64,000 nt of DNA, from contig MU004234.1 in assembly GCA_010405405.1 (NCBI GenBank), forward strand, positions 478,993 to 542,992, given 5' to 3'. How positions within the stretch are numbered: the stretch's first letter is position 1; each line of letters starts with the position of its first letter. The notes under the pieces were generated by a model, which had not been told where the DNA came from, did no database searches, and worked only from the letters and a program-made list of their open reading frames with translations. The position numbers and the translations under genes were made by a program. Shown piece by piece: positions 25,344 through 37,100 of the stretch. This DNA comes from Microthyrium microscopicum (taxonomy: Eukaryota > Ascomycota > Dothideomycetes > Microthyriales > Microthyriaceae).

Positions 25344-26641
25344 ATGTCCTCCGACATAGCCTCCCCAGCTCCCCGATGCGGACAATGCAATTCAACAGGA
25401 ACAGGACCGAACCTTCTCCGATGCTCTCGCTGCAAAGTAATACACTATTGCAGCATTGAGCACCAGCAAGCGCACTTCCCTATCCACAAAGGAGCGTGCA
25501 AGATCGTTTTCAGGACTCGATCCAGCATGGAAACCGAGGAGCAACGCCTACGCAATTTCCCTGGCGATGTCATGACTGCGGCTGATCCGTTTACTACTGG
25601 TGTCGGTCATTTCTGGGGTATCCATGAGACGCGTGATTATATGCGGGATCGTTTTGCGTTCGTGGAGGCGTTGCAGAGGATGCGATCGCATGATTCTGTA
25701 GTGGCACAGCTGGATCATTTGAAAGATATGCTTCGCTTGAGTAATAGTGATAATATGGGAGTGAGTTCTTTTCTTCAGGCGATACTCTACATGTGTAGTG
25801 TTTGGCGTCGAATCGAATGAGCCGATTTAGCTATGCTTGTCCAATCAACTACGATGTCTGCCATAACAGTCGCTCTGTTCAGGAGTGCCATGGCAGACAT
25901 CGTAGTCGATGGGAGTAGGAGCTCTTCACATCACTCACTTCTTTTGACGCTTAAGAGCTATACACTGGATTGCATTCTCAATTGTATCGATGAGAAGGCT
26001 CAATACTGACGGGTAACCAGGTTCGAGACTTGATTCCAGCGCTATATCTACGATTAGATCGTGATCAAGAATGCTATGATTTCATCAAATGGTGGGAAAC
26101 ATCAACGGACTACGAATGGAACGACGAAAAACCGGGACCACTTGATGTGCATAATGCAGACGTGTTCGAAGATGCTGCGTTCATCTGCAACAAATATCTT
26201 CACCTCGCCTTCGGAGCATCGATGACATTGCTGAAGATCAAACTTCTTCTGGACGTTCAAAACTTGGACAAGTCACTAGAAAAGAATGGGGAAAAGGTTC
26301 CCAACGAGGTATTCGACGGCATCCAACAGCACGTTGTGCGCAGCCCAATATTCCTCACGCCCAGAAACAAGATCATTCTGGAGCAAAAAGACCACACTGA
26401 CCTGATTCTCAAGCTGAAGCGTCAGATCAAACAGCTATACGGTACCGTCAACAACGTGAACAGATTCTACTGGACTGCTCTTTTGCAGCCAGGAAGGTGT
26501 CTCAACTCAAGACCGCAGATGTATAGTCCAGGCACAAAGGACGAGATGGTATTAAAATTACAATATACCTACGATGCTTGGATCGAAACCAAGGGGTCAC
26601 TTGAGGTGATTCGTCTGCTCAAGCAAGGGAAATTCGAGTGA
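25344..26641 (+). CDS. MYND zinc-finger protein
   Basis: Predicted 345 aa from two exons (25344-25760, 26021-26641). The N-terminus has a complete MYND finger: CGQC, then CSRC, then YCS, QQAHFPIHKGAC, giving all Cys/His ligands between residues 12 and 51. The rest is helical, with ETRDYMRDRFAFVEAL, DLIPALYLRLDRDQECYDFIKWW and a C-terminal region without a SET domain. Fungal proteins of this layout are common and uncharacterised; the MYND finger usually binds proline-rich partners. The intron is long for this genome (260 nt) and holds a hairpin; it has a TACTGAC branch site and CCAG acceptor, and the frame continues GVRDLIPAL across the junction. Confidence 0.87.
25841..25913. repeat. Intronic hairpin (24-bp arms)
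   Basis: Positions 25841-25864 and 25890-25913 are inverted repeats with two mismatches; the inner 17 bp (ACTACGATGTCTGCCAT) pair perfectly. The loop is 25 nt. It lies wholly inside the MYND intron and is unrelated in sequence to the other hairpins in the window. Confidence 0.88.
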
Positions 26642-26945
26642 TGGCTCATATGGCTATATGTTCATTGTATGAGGGTATTGGACCTTTCACGTTCGATATG
26701 AGGGTGCTAAAAAAGCCACACAACATGCTGATGAGTTGACAAAATAAACCACGTGCCCCGTCAAGTACAAAATCGACCATCTAGTTCGCTCGACAATTTC
26801 TTGACATATCCCATACTATTCAGCAGTTACATTGCCCGTTCCTTCTACGGTTCATAGTATGTTGAAGTACGATAGTGGCTGGCAGTGAGTTCTTCATACA
26901 TGACAGCACGCAGTCCCAATTCGATGATATGCTTGCGTTGAGAAC

Positions 26946-28133
26946 TTATTCCGCCTTTGGGTGAAGAATCTGCCGCAAATGCCGCTCAAAGTCATCTTCC
27001 TCAAATAGCGATCCCCAGGAGGAGTCATTCACTGTCTTGCGCCGGCGGGTACATGGCTCATCTCGCCCTTCCTTCAGTTCAAAGAAACCGATCTGATGAC
27101 TGTCTGATGGATCATGCCAGCCTTCAGGCGAACGCCATCGTTGATCCCCCAAACTCTGTGGATCATGATTCCACTGATCTTCTGCCAATTCCCGTTGGAG
27201 ATGCCACGCAGTCTGCCACGTGTAAACATAAAACGCGCCAAGTGCTCCACCCCATAGAGTCATGAAGAGTGCTAGAGGACGCTGCTTGGCAAGCCCACGC
27301 TTCCGTCCTATCGTCAGCCAAAATGCGACTGAATATAATGGCGAGAGGCACGATAGAAATAGGAGTATCTGACTAGCCATTCGCGGTGATTGCAGCACAT
27401 ATGGCCTGATAGATCGACCGTATGCAGTATTGTGGAAACCCCATCTCAGTAGACGGTTCACTTCTGTAAAGAGACGATCTTGCCTCTCCTGGGGCATGAG
27501 AGCAACTGTGGTTATACTGCCAATGTAAATGCCGACGTATATCCAGTTCATCCAGTTCGTAGCCGTCGGGGTCGGTGATGCTGTTCGCTTGCTGAGTCCT
27601 GTCATGATATCATTTTCTTCCATGCCACATTCTGCCTTCAGCGTGATACACGCCAGAGTCCTGGCTGCCAGCTTCTTCAGCAATCCGGGTGGTGGAGTTG
27701 GCATGATGGACAAAACCGTATCACATGTCTTGCTAGATACGTTGCCGTAAAGTTTGGCCTGACCGCAGCTATTCCAGAAGTCGTTGTGCGCGGACCATCG
27801 TTGAAGCCGGAGACTCTGGAAGCCGAAGTAGATGGCCACAAGGAGAGCACCAACACCAGCGCTTGCTCCAATCCATTTACCGCAACTCGAAGGAATGAGC
27901 TTCCGGAAAGCCTCTTGCAATCGGGAAGAGCTATCAGGTATAGATGACGTCGACTGAATGTTCCGACTCGTCGGCTCTGGCAATGATGTGTGGTTGGGAT
28001 CGCCCACATGGCTCACAGAGTCATCAGGCTGAGAACATGGCATCACAACACTGTCCTGGTTCTCTGAGTTGTCCATGTCAATTTGAATTGGGCGAGTGCT
28101 CAATTCAATTGGGTCTTCAGAAGATCTTGACAT
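26946..28133 (-). CDS. Predicted four-helix membrane protein, function unknown
   Basis: A single exon of 395 aa that I do not recognise as any named family. The N-terminal ~80 residues are Ser/Asp/Pro-rich and probably disordered. Four hydrophobic segments follow: WIGASAGVGALLVAIYFGF (about 85-105), WIYVGIYIGSITTVALM (about 200-217), ILLFLSCLSPLYSVAFWLTI (about 260-280) and LFMTLWGGALGAFYVYTW (about 292-310). Between helices 1 and 2 lies a Cys-containing region with CGQAKLYG, KTCDTVLSIMPTPPPG and CITLKAECGM, likely disulfide-bonded if extracytoplasmic. The C-terminal tail is acidic and charged. It is divergently arranged with the amidohydrolase gene. Membrane location is firm; the role is unknown. 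Confidence 0.75.
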   Translation of the reverse strand: MSRSSEDPIELSTRPIQIDMDNSENQDSVVMPCSQPDDSVSHVGDPNHTSLPEPTSRNIQSTSSIPDSSSRLQEAFRKLIPSSCGKWIGASAGVGALLVAIYFGFQSLRLQRWSAHNDFWNSCGQAKLYGNVSSKTCDTVLSIMPTPPPGLLKKLAARTLACITLKAECGMEENDIMTGLSKRTASPTPTATNWMNWIYVGIYIGSITTVALMPQERQDRLFTEVNRLLRWGFHNTAYGRSIRPYVLQSPRMASQILLFLSCLSPLYSVAFWLTIGRKRGLAKQRPLALFMTLWGGALGAFYVYTWQTAWHLQRELAEDQWNHDPQSLGDQRWRSPEGWHDPSDSHQIGFFELKEGRDEPCTRRRKTVNDSSWGSLFEEDDFERHLRQILHPKAE

Positions 28134-28550
28134 TTTCTCGAAGTTTGGCGTTACTGGTGTGTCATCCGGGACTGAGTCTGAGCAAAGTCGGAGTGCAAAG
28201 CATGGAGGCTGAGCTCAAGGTCACGACATGCATGCATTATGCCTTGTCTGTATATACCTACCTACAGTACCTATACAAACAAGGCTGTCACTCTAATTGG
28301 ACAGGTTCCACTCAACGGCATTTTGATGCATCACCACGGCCATCAGGGTATTTTTCTTGTACTTTTATGACAACCTTAAAACTCAAGACGGTAGCTGGAT
28401 GGAAGCGTCTTCACAAGCTCACGAGGCCCGCACAATGTCACTTCGTCATAGGGTTTATGAGGGGTAGAGCCGTAAATACAGTAGCTTGTAAAATCTTATC
28501 AACCAGCTCTCTGTGCAACTGCCTCTTACATGTATGCTTCATTGCTCAAG
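28134..28550. other. Divergent intergenic region
   Basis: About 0.4 kb between the membrane-protein gene and the amidohydrolase gene, so it should carry both promoters. No specific motif can be assigned. Confidence 0.5.
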
Positions 28551-29902
28551 ATGCAGCCTTCCCAAAAGTCATTTTCTAGGATCTCTAGCGTCCGGTTACC
28601 TTCCAGACCGACAGATACTTTATGGGATATCTCCATAGAAGATGGAAAGATTGCAGGAATCACTGAGCAAGACGATAGCATACCAACGTCAGATGATAGC
28701 GTATATCAAGCAGATGGTGGCCTCCTTGCACCCTCGTTATGCCATGCACATATCCATCTAGATAAGTGTTTCCTACTTCAAGATCCAGCATTCGGTGATC
28801 TACAGATCAAGGAAGGCAGTTTCCAAGAGGCAATGGAGCTTACAACAGCCGCGAAAACAAGATTCACGTCAGAGGATCTCTTGCGGCGTGGCAGACGCCT
28901 TATTGAAGAAAGCATTGGATATGGTGTCACTTCGATGCGAGCTTTTGTGGAACTGGATGGCGATGTCATGTCTCGATGTCTGGAAGCCGCCATCAAACTC
29001 AAAGACGAATATGCATCCCTTTGCGACATTCAGATTTGTGCATTCGCTCAGAATCCTATCATTTCTGGTGATGGAGCAGAGACTGTTCAACGACTTATGA
29101 CCGAAGCTGCAGCAAATCCAGAAGTGGATGTGGTAGGCAGTACACCATACGTCGAAGATGATGAAAACCTGGAGAAGCACTTGTATTGGATCATCGATTT
29201 GGCATTACGAAATAAGAAGAGACTTGACTTCCATTTAGATTATTTTGTAAACGAAAAACGACAACCATCGATCTGGAGAGTTATTGAGCTTCTGAGGCAG
29301 CAGAAGTGGCCACTTGATAGCCAAGTACTCCTCGGTCACTGTACACGCCTAGTACTTTTTCCGGACGAGGAATGGCAGAAGCTCCATAATGCTATTGGAG
29401 ATCTTCCTATCACTTTCGTTGGATTGCCTACCTCGGATTTGTTCATGATGAGGACTGATTCTCATATAAGAGGTACACTTGACATTCCCAAAATGATCAA
29501 GAAACATAATCTGGACGGAATCTTGGCAGTCAACAATGTTGGAAATGCTTTCACACCACAAGGAAATTGTGATCCATTAAGTATCGCAAGTCTTGGAGTT
29601 GCCTTGTTCCATGCCGGTACTAAGGACAATTGTGAGCTTCTATATGTGAGTGTCATATCACCAGCGGCCAGCATTACACTAACATTTGAATCTAGCACTG
29701 CGTATCCACGAGAGCGAAGAGTGCCATTGGTTTCATAAATGCTCCATATACCGATCGGGAATTAGCCGTGGGACAGCCAGCTGACTTCTTGCTTTTCGAG
29801 TACGATGGAGGGAGAACCAGAAAAACCATCACTGAAGCTGTTTTGGATGGGGGAACACACCGCCGAACTTTCAAGAATGGCACTCTAATCTACCTTGAAT
29901 AG
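28551..29902 (+). CDS. Cytosine-deaminase-like amidohydrolase
   Basis: A metal-dependent amidohydrolase fold protein of about 433 aa. Exon 1 runs to 29645, the intron is 29646-29695 (GTGAGT to TCTAG), and exon 2 ends at 29902. The metal site HxH is in CHAHIHLDK and a third His is in LLGHCTRL. The CodA-like positions for the catalytic Glu and the metal Asp are different here: HLDYF replaces HxDE, and VNNVGNAF replaces the Asp-containing loop. The PTSDLFMM and TPQGNCDPLSIASLG blocks are what I remember from a fungal-specific branch of this family, so the changes may be branch-wide. The C-terminal VGQPADFLLFEYD is typical of the small beta domain. The substrate is unknown. An upstream in-frame ATG at 28530 would add seven residues. 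Confidence 0.85.
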
Positions 29903-31081
29903 AGATGTATCCTGAACCTCATACAATACTTTGTGAGGTGTAGGTGGAAGGTCTAAACCTCGGTTACCTTGGAAGTGATGCCTCACAACTTACTCGAATC
30001 GCGACTACCAATTATACCTTTCAAAGCTTGGGAATTAAGCAAATTCGAACACTGAACATATTACTTAAAACACTCGGAAGATAGTAGTTTAGACATAAGG
30101 CTGATTACAAACCACACAGTGGGATTTGAATGCATTTTGTTGTACACTGTCATCCCGGTCATATTTCTGCCATTGGTTTCAAGATAGACTAACACGATCC
30201 AAGGATATCCCAAAAGTTGGAACAATTTGAAACCTCCAATCTACAAATTAGCTAACAGGTCTATTCAGCAAGTAGTAAGTGAATCAAATATATCTGGGAC
30301 GACAATTTGTAGAGCTGACGACTAAGCGGTTCACAAAGGAGTCTATTTATACACCAGTCTGCGTCAACGAGACTTTTTTCTGGGAAACAGAGATACTTTG
30401 TTCAAGCTCTTAGAAAGAAGTCGAAGTGTCAAAACGCAAATTTTCATCCAAAAGACAATTGTTGATCGGTACACATCAAACTCCAGCAAGCAGACAGGAA
30501 GCATTTTCTTTGTAGCAATAATGTCCACGATAACAAGCAAAGAAAAAAATGAAGAGATACATAGATCCCTTTGAAATAGTTGAGGCAGTCTCTGAGAGCG
30601 ATAGAGGGACCGCCTGTCTTCATGTACTAAAGAAATAGGGACCTGCAATTCGAGATGCTATGCTGATACTTTTCAATCGCTTCCTTAGGTCAAAGTGATA
30701 TGTGACTACTCCTGCCTGTCGAGGCAACCAGAAACAGGATAGCCGCTTTGAATTTTGAGGCCGCTGAGAGCTATCCCACTGAAGATTGACATTGCCATAA
30801 TTGGTAACCAGCGGCCCAACACATTCGTCAATGCTCACTTGCTGCTTCCTCATAGTTGTTGCCTCTTATGCAGTGACTCAGAAGTAGCGCTAGTGAATAA
30901 CTTTGCACCTCATTTAGTTGTCGCTACAGGATATAAATCATCGTCTTCTACTTGTTCATTTCTCCCAAACCTTGAACCCCTTCCTTGGATATCGACACCA
31001 ACACGGTATCCCGAGATACTCGCATAGCCCATAGCTGTGTAGTGAAATACGTCTCGGGTCTCCAGCGAAACAAACGAAATC
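29903..31081. other. Intergenic, nothing recognised
   Basis: About 1.2 kb. Small ORFs on both strands have no domain. The right end is presumably the promoter and 5' UTR of the F-box gene. Confidence 0.5.
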
Positions 31082-32027
31082 ATGCAGGCTTCAGAATCAA
31101 GTCCCGTCTTCAACTTTTTAGGCTTGCCACGAGAGCTTCAAGATGTAAGTCTCTAAATAGAATCACTCAGATATCCCGTGTTTGCTATCAAGTGCTCTCC
31201 GGCGCGAAAGTCTTATATTTAATCATGTGCTAACAGTTATTATAGGAGGTCATCACTTACATGCCCATAAAATCCATTCTTCGAATGCGACAGACTTGCA
31301 GAGCCTTTCAAGACCGCATACCACTGCCAACCAATCGAGACATCTTGGTGGCTAATGGCGTCCTTGATGACCCTCAGCCAGTTCATTTTTGTCGGGGCTG
31401 TAATCAGTTCAAGGACTATCACCACTTCGCGTTCGCAGATTTCTACCATTCGATAAACAAGAACGACATCTTAAGCGAGCTTGATATAGCCAAGAGTGAT
31501 GAGTGGCGTATAGTTCCTACTCCTGTATACCTCATTCCGAAAGCGGCGAAAGTTCTCTGGGTTCCAATCTTGAAGTTTATGGCAAAGATAAACTACGAAT
31601 CGTGGTTTTTAGCCGCCGAACGCCAACGCTGCGATATTTGTTGCGGGGTTCTACCGCCCAGTGAGTGCGAACAAACATGGCGGCGTCACATGTAAGATTT
31701 CCTTCAAGTTTCTGCTCATTGTCGATTGCTGACTTGATTACCTATAGTCAATTGATGGGGAAATTAGCTTCGTACAACTGTTGGCCGGCTACATCTTCGT
31801 TGAAGCCGATCGATGCCATCACGATTCAACAGTTCGGTCAATTGTTCAATCGCATGCACCAAATTCGACCAAAAATGTGTTATTCTGTCTTCAGCATTGC
31901 CAGAGAAGGGGAAAATCCCATTGGAAAGTGGCTAAACCCTGCGTTCTCAGAGTTGTGCTTGAGCAAGCTCATTTGGTCTCAGGAGATGACGGAAATTGTT
32001 CTGGAGATTTTCGGACCGCACAATTAG
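31082..32027 (+). CDS. F-box-like protein with Cys-rich central region
   Basis: Three exons (31082-31144, 31246-31691, 31748-32027) give 262 aa. The N-terminus is an F-box: FNFLGLPRELQDEVITYMP then SILRMRQTCRAFQDRIP, which would bind Skp1 in an SCF ubiquitin ligase. A conserved fungal pattern follows, FCRGCNQFKDYHHFAFADFYH, then CDICCGVLPPSEC, suggesting metal-binding Cys pairs. The substrate-binding C-terminal part has no named repeat. Introns have GTAAGT donors and TATTATAG / CCTATAG acceptors. In exon 3 a second frame is also open to 32089, but splice phase favours the frame ending at 32027. This gene is not a close paralogue of the F-box genes near 60 kb. Confidence 0.78.
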
Positions 32028-32627
32028 GTCAATGGGAAGAATGTAACGAACGGGAATTACCCAAGTTAGTTTGGGAAATTGCTACATAGCTGTAATATTC
32101 CTAGTTATATCATGGCCTACTATGAAGTCTTTCAGGTAATTGAATAGTAAGCTAAATGAGAAACGACATGTGTACCTTAACTTCCCAGAGAAGGACGAAC
32201 CCGTAGAAACTGTTCGAACGGTATGCTGTACCATACCTAAAGCATGACACAAAAAGAACCACAAGCGCCGAAGAGGGTACTCTCTTGAATCTTGACGGAC
32301 CAGTCAATGGATGAGCCACCTACAGACCTAGGAGACCGTTCGATAGGGTGTTTAATGTATTCACCAATGAGCCAGCAGTTGGGCATTGAGCAGGCAATTC
32401 GTGAGCGGGTAACTATGACTTCTACATGCATAACCTACATAGTAGCACTTATTGCTATCAGACCCCTGCAGAGGCTCTGGTATAGGATTGGAGGAAGGAT
32501 TTTGATCACAGCGAAGCGCCTCACTGCTATATCGACCTAAATCTTACAGTACCAGCTTTGAAAGAACAGCGAAAATTCATCTTCACCGAATATCTCTCCT
32601 TCAGACTTTTAGAACCAAAGGTAGACC
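32028..32627. other. Intergenic, nothing recognised
   Basis: About 0.6 kb between the F-box gene and the next gene on the same strand. No supported feature. Confidence 0.5.
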
Positions 32628-33575
32628 ATGGATAGTCCCAACGTTCGACCAGCTACCCCTCAAGCACTCCTCCATCGAGCGCCAGCGAAACCAGACCCCG
32701 CAGATACTCCCATCACCAAACCAAACAAGTATATCATTCTGCTTCTGGCGACAACCGGTGTCACTGGAAAAGTGCAAATAGCAACTGCAGTCTCCAAAGC
32801 CCTTGTTTGCCCGCTATTCCAAGGCGACAGTCTCCATGAAAGCAGTTCCAAAGCCGCAGCAGTAGGCGCAAGCCGAAGCGCAGATGGCGGCAAGTCACAA
32901 TATCAAAGAATGTGGATAACTAAGATGACACGGACTGGATTGCTATTTCCAGATTCTTCCAGGCCAGCCTTCGCGGATGCTGGCCACGACTCGTCGTCTG
33001 GATTTACTAGTCGAAGGGGATCTGCGTCTTCGAATTCCAGTATGGCTTCCTCTGCGGCAGATGCGATAGGTAGAGCTGATGCTTTGAATGTTGGGAATCA
33101 GTACATGACTTCGGGTGGCGTGCTTAGCAAAAATCAGTATGTCAACCGGTCAGTGTTCACCGTATCTGAAGAAGAGAGGCTTCGCCGAGAGAACCCTGCT
33201 TTGATGGTTCTCACGCATCCTGATCTCGAAAACTGGCATAAAGATGCAATTCGAGAGAGTGTAGGAGAGCATGGCATTGGCATCATTTTTGTACCGTTAT
33301 ACAAGACCGAGACTACTCGCGATGAGGACGAACAGGAAGAAGAGGAGATGCCAGTTCTGAGGCCAATGGATCCCAGTCTGATCAGTGGATTTACGAGCTT
33401 TGATGCGCTCCGAGCAACTGTGGGAATCAAGGACGACGGTGTCAATCTGAAGTATGGGCACGGAAAGCAAGGTAATCTCAAGGAGGAGATGATGCTGTAT
33501 GTCGACCTCGACGGAAACGTTGATGAGACTGTTGAAGAAATTGTCAGTGGGGTTAGAGATGTAATGTTTGCTTAA
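32628..33575 (+). CDS. Degenerate gluconokinase-like P-loop protein
   Basis: A single exon of 315 aa. Residues 33-75 follow the gluconokinase order: a hydrophobic strand (YIILLLATTGVTGKVQIA) where the Walker A loop should be, a helix (TAVSKALVCPLFQGDSLHES) matching the GDDLH region, then SSSKAAAVGAS. The P-loop lacks the first Gly and the final Ser/Thr (TGVTGKV instead of a GxxxxGKS/T pattern), so ATP hydrolysis is doubtful. A Ser-rich insert (about 115-155) separates this from a second conserved part with ENPALMVLTHPDLENWHKDA, HGIGIIFVPLY and an acidic stretch. It may be a fungal protein derived from a kinase that has lost activity. The kinase link is by motif order only. Confidence 0.6.
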   Translation: MDSPNVRPATPQALLHRAPAKPDPADTPITKPNKYIILLLATTGVTGKVQIATAVSKALVCPLFQGDSLHESSSKAAAVGASRSADGGKSQYQRMWITKMTRTGLLFPDSSRPAFADAGHDSSSGFTSRRGSASSNSSMASSAADAIGRADALNVGNQYMTSGGVLSKNQYVNRSVFTVSEEERLRRENPALMVLTHPDLENWHKDAIRESVGEHGIGIIFVPLYKTETTRDEDEQEEEEMPVLRPMDPSLISGFTSFDALRATVGIKDDGVNLKYGHGKQGNLKEEMMLYVDLDGNVDETVEEIVSGVRDVMFA

Positions 33576-34099
33576 GCCTATAAATCAATATCAACTACCG
33601 TATTATTGACTAGTACACCACTTGGAACGATACGACACTAAGAAAACAGTCTTGCATTACTCGCTAAAGCCCGCAGTGGCAGCAATACACACCCCACGCC
33701 CCTACAAATCGAAGACAAGCCTATCGACATTACAAGTGCATAAAGAAGCGCTAGCGAAGCCGAGCGTTCTCGACTTGCTAGTCATCACGTAAGGTATAAC
33801 CAAGAGATCGTGACATAGACCTGCCCGACTGACTGAGTACGGGTGTAGCAGAATCTGGCTTGAGTGGTGCTACTATCATAAAGCTGATTCAACGGAGGAT
33901 GCGAAGATGGAAGAGACGTTGATCCCGGGCCTGGGAACACTTGCTGGTAACGCAAGTGGAGGATCGTAGGGTAGCGAATATTGGAGAAATAGTAACTGCT
34001 AGAAGCGAAATTATTGCTCCTATTTGGTCTGGGTTATATCTGGCCGATGATACTGTGATTGGCAGCTAAGTTTGATGCTTCTTTCTGGATATAATAGGG
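33576..34099. other. Intergenic up to the transposon
   Basis: About 0.5 kb of normal-composition sequence with no gene recognised, ending at the transposon's target-site copy. Confidence 0.5.
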
Positions 34100-34108
34100 A
34101 CAGCTGTA
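34100..34108. repeat. Target-site duplication, left copy
   Basis: ACAGCTGTA, the same 9 bp as at 38372-38380. The core ACAGCTGT is a palindrome. Confidence 0.85.
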
Positions 34109-37100
34109 GGGTGTTGTTAAGTGGCCTCAGCTAATACTGAAGTGGCCCCAGCGCAGGGTTGTGATTTAATTTAGTACTTTTTAATTAATTCTGAATTAAT
34201 ACTAATTAAATTAATTTTAATTCTAAATTTCTAAATTAACTTAGTATTAATTTAGGGTCTGTACTAATTAAATTAATTAGGCTGAATTAAGAATTAATTA
34301 AATATACTAATTTAAATTAATCTATTTTTAGTTATATATTTATTTCTAGTAGAGTTATATACTTTACTATTCTATTTTCTTCGTAGAATTCAAATCTATT
34401 CTTAGAATTTTTATATCTATTATAGTTACTATGATATGAATAGATTTAGAAAATATTTAATAATTATTATTAGTAAAATAAAGATATTTAACTAGTTATA
34501 ATAGTTATAAAAATAAGAATAGTATATCTAGATTCCTTAAGTTTTCTAGATACTAAATATATATAATAACTTATATAAAACCTAAATATATTATTAGTTA
34601 TTAGCTTTAGGTTAAAAGTTAGTAAAGTTTTTATACTTCTTAATTCTTTTAATTACTCAAAAACAAGATATATAGCTACTATTCTAATTATAGCTAGAAT
34701 ATAATAAAAGTATATATTAAAATACTTATTATAAATCTAGGAATACGAATATAGTATTAGTTTAGTTTAATATTATATATTTATTACGTAATTAATATAA
34801 TTAGAAAAGAAATATTATAATTTATTAGTTTTATAGTATTTATAGTAGTATAAATACGTTATATAAAGTATATAATATAGAAATCTAGTAGTATCTAATA
34901 TAGAATTATTATTCTAATATAGCTATCTAACTCTAGCTTCTTATTTACTTTTAGTTATTTAAATAATTAGTAAAATAATAAGTAAATAATATTATATTTC
35001 TTTCTAAATATCTAAAGAACTAAAAGCAAATAAGAAAAACTAATAATAGATCTAAAACCAGCAAGCCTAAACGAAGAGATTAATATAATTTTTATAGCTA
35101 AAATAGTATATTTCTATTTTATTAATTTAAATTAATTATTAAAATTAATTAATATTATCTTAATTAATTTAGTATTAATTTAAGGTAGGCATTAATTAAT
35201 TAATTTTAGTATGAGCTAGCATTAATTAATATTAATTTGGCGTTAATTAATTAAATTAAATTAAATCACAACCCTGCCCTAGCGAGATCTTAGGTGGCCT
35301 TAGCTGCCGTTACCTAATGGATTATCTACCGTTACTATATTAATCTAACCTTAAGTGGCCTTAGTCTAACCTAATCTAGTAATATCTTAAAAAATAAAAC
35401 ATAAATTACTGCTAAGCTATACTTCTAACTTTACCTCTTTAACTATTACTACTACTATTATAACTACTACCTCTTTATAATATAATTACTTAACTAATAA
35501 CTAACCAAAATAGACTAATTTAATATTCTTTATATTCTTAACCTTCCCTCTACTAGCATTATTTATTCTACCTAGTAGGAAGCCCTTAATGCTATTTACG
35601 ATTATAGCTAAATCTATAAATATTATATTAAATAAAAGCGTAGTTCTCTCTCTAAATTAAACCCTAATAATATATATATTTAGTATACTAAAGCTAATAA
35701 ACCCTCTTACTGCGGAGATACTTATTATAACGTTAAAACTATAAGGGATTAGTATCTTTATAACTATTAAATTATATAAAGTAAGAATAAAGCGCTTCTA
35801 GAATAGATTATTAATTATTAAGGCACCTATTATAACTATCTTATAGTATAAATAGATACTACGTACCCTACTATTTAATTATAGGCTTAGGAAGCTCTAG
35901 GAATTTATAATAAAGTTACTACTTTGTCTTTAAATAAGAGAACTATACTAAGTAAGATAATAGTAATCCTTTAAAATAAATATCTTAGCCTTATAATTAC
36001 TATTTAGGATATTTATAACATTAGAAGCGTTAATAAGATAATTTAACTTGCTAGATGTACTCTAATTAATATTATAGTATCTAAATTATATACGTATCCT
36101 AAATTTTGATATAAAATTAATATATACTAAAATAAGCTTATAAGCCTATTATTAGCATCTAGATAGTTTATTAAGCTTTATTAAACTTATCCTAATATCT
36201 TGCTTTTTAATTCAATATACTAAACTAATAAATATAAGATACTAATGTTTTACATTATTATAGTAATAGTAATAAATAAATACTTTAGCGTAGCGTTTAT
36301 TTATATAATGAGTAAAGATAAAGTATAATATTAGTAAGCACTAAAAGCGTTTAATAAGATAGTTTGACTTAGAATTCTTTTACTAAATATTATACTTATA
36401 GACTACTACTTAGCGCTAAAGAACGCGCTTTAAATAATAATTCTTAGTCCTTAATTTATATACTAATACTACTATAAAGAGGCTATTTGTCTTTAGATTA
36501 AGAGCTACTAGAATTGTCTTTAGTATCTTAAGGATCCTATAGGAAGAGCTATTATGGCGTAGACTTAGGAATTAGCCTTTAAGCTTTAGTTAAAGGTAGC
36601 CAAAATCTCTCTACTATTAGAGTTATTTTACTAATAAATTTGTAGGTCTTTTACGCTTTAATAGAGCCTAAACTAGAAGCTACTTAGCAATATCTTAATA
36701 TAACATTAAATATTAATAGTAAAGGGCTCTACTTTATATTATATCTTAAGAAGACCTAGATACTATAGAAATATTAACTTTATAACGCCTATATCTCTAA
36801 AGTCTATTATTTAGGTATAAAAATAACGTCTTTACTAGAAGGATTACATAAAGCTATTAAAGAGTAGATTTAGAAGAATAGTAATCTTTTCTCTATATTA
36901 GATACTTTAGAGGACGTTATTAAGGCTTAATATAAATAACTAAAAGATGCTATAGGCTATAAGGCTAAATATATACCTTATAATCTACTACTATAGCATC
37001 TTCCTATTATATTAAAAATATTCTACTATTTCGTTAGTAACTATACTCTAGATTTAATAAAGAAGTAATATCTTAAGTATAAAAATAAGGAATCTAGATA

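Noticed and set aside
31781-32089. Alternative frame through the last exon of the F-box gene at 31 kb
   Set aside because: Splice phase from the GTAAGA donor fits the other frame, which continues WRRH-IQLMGKLAS.
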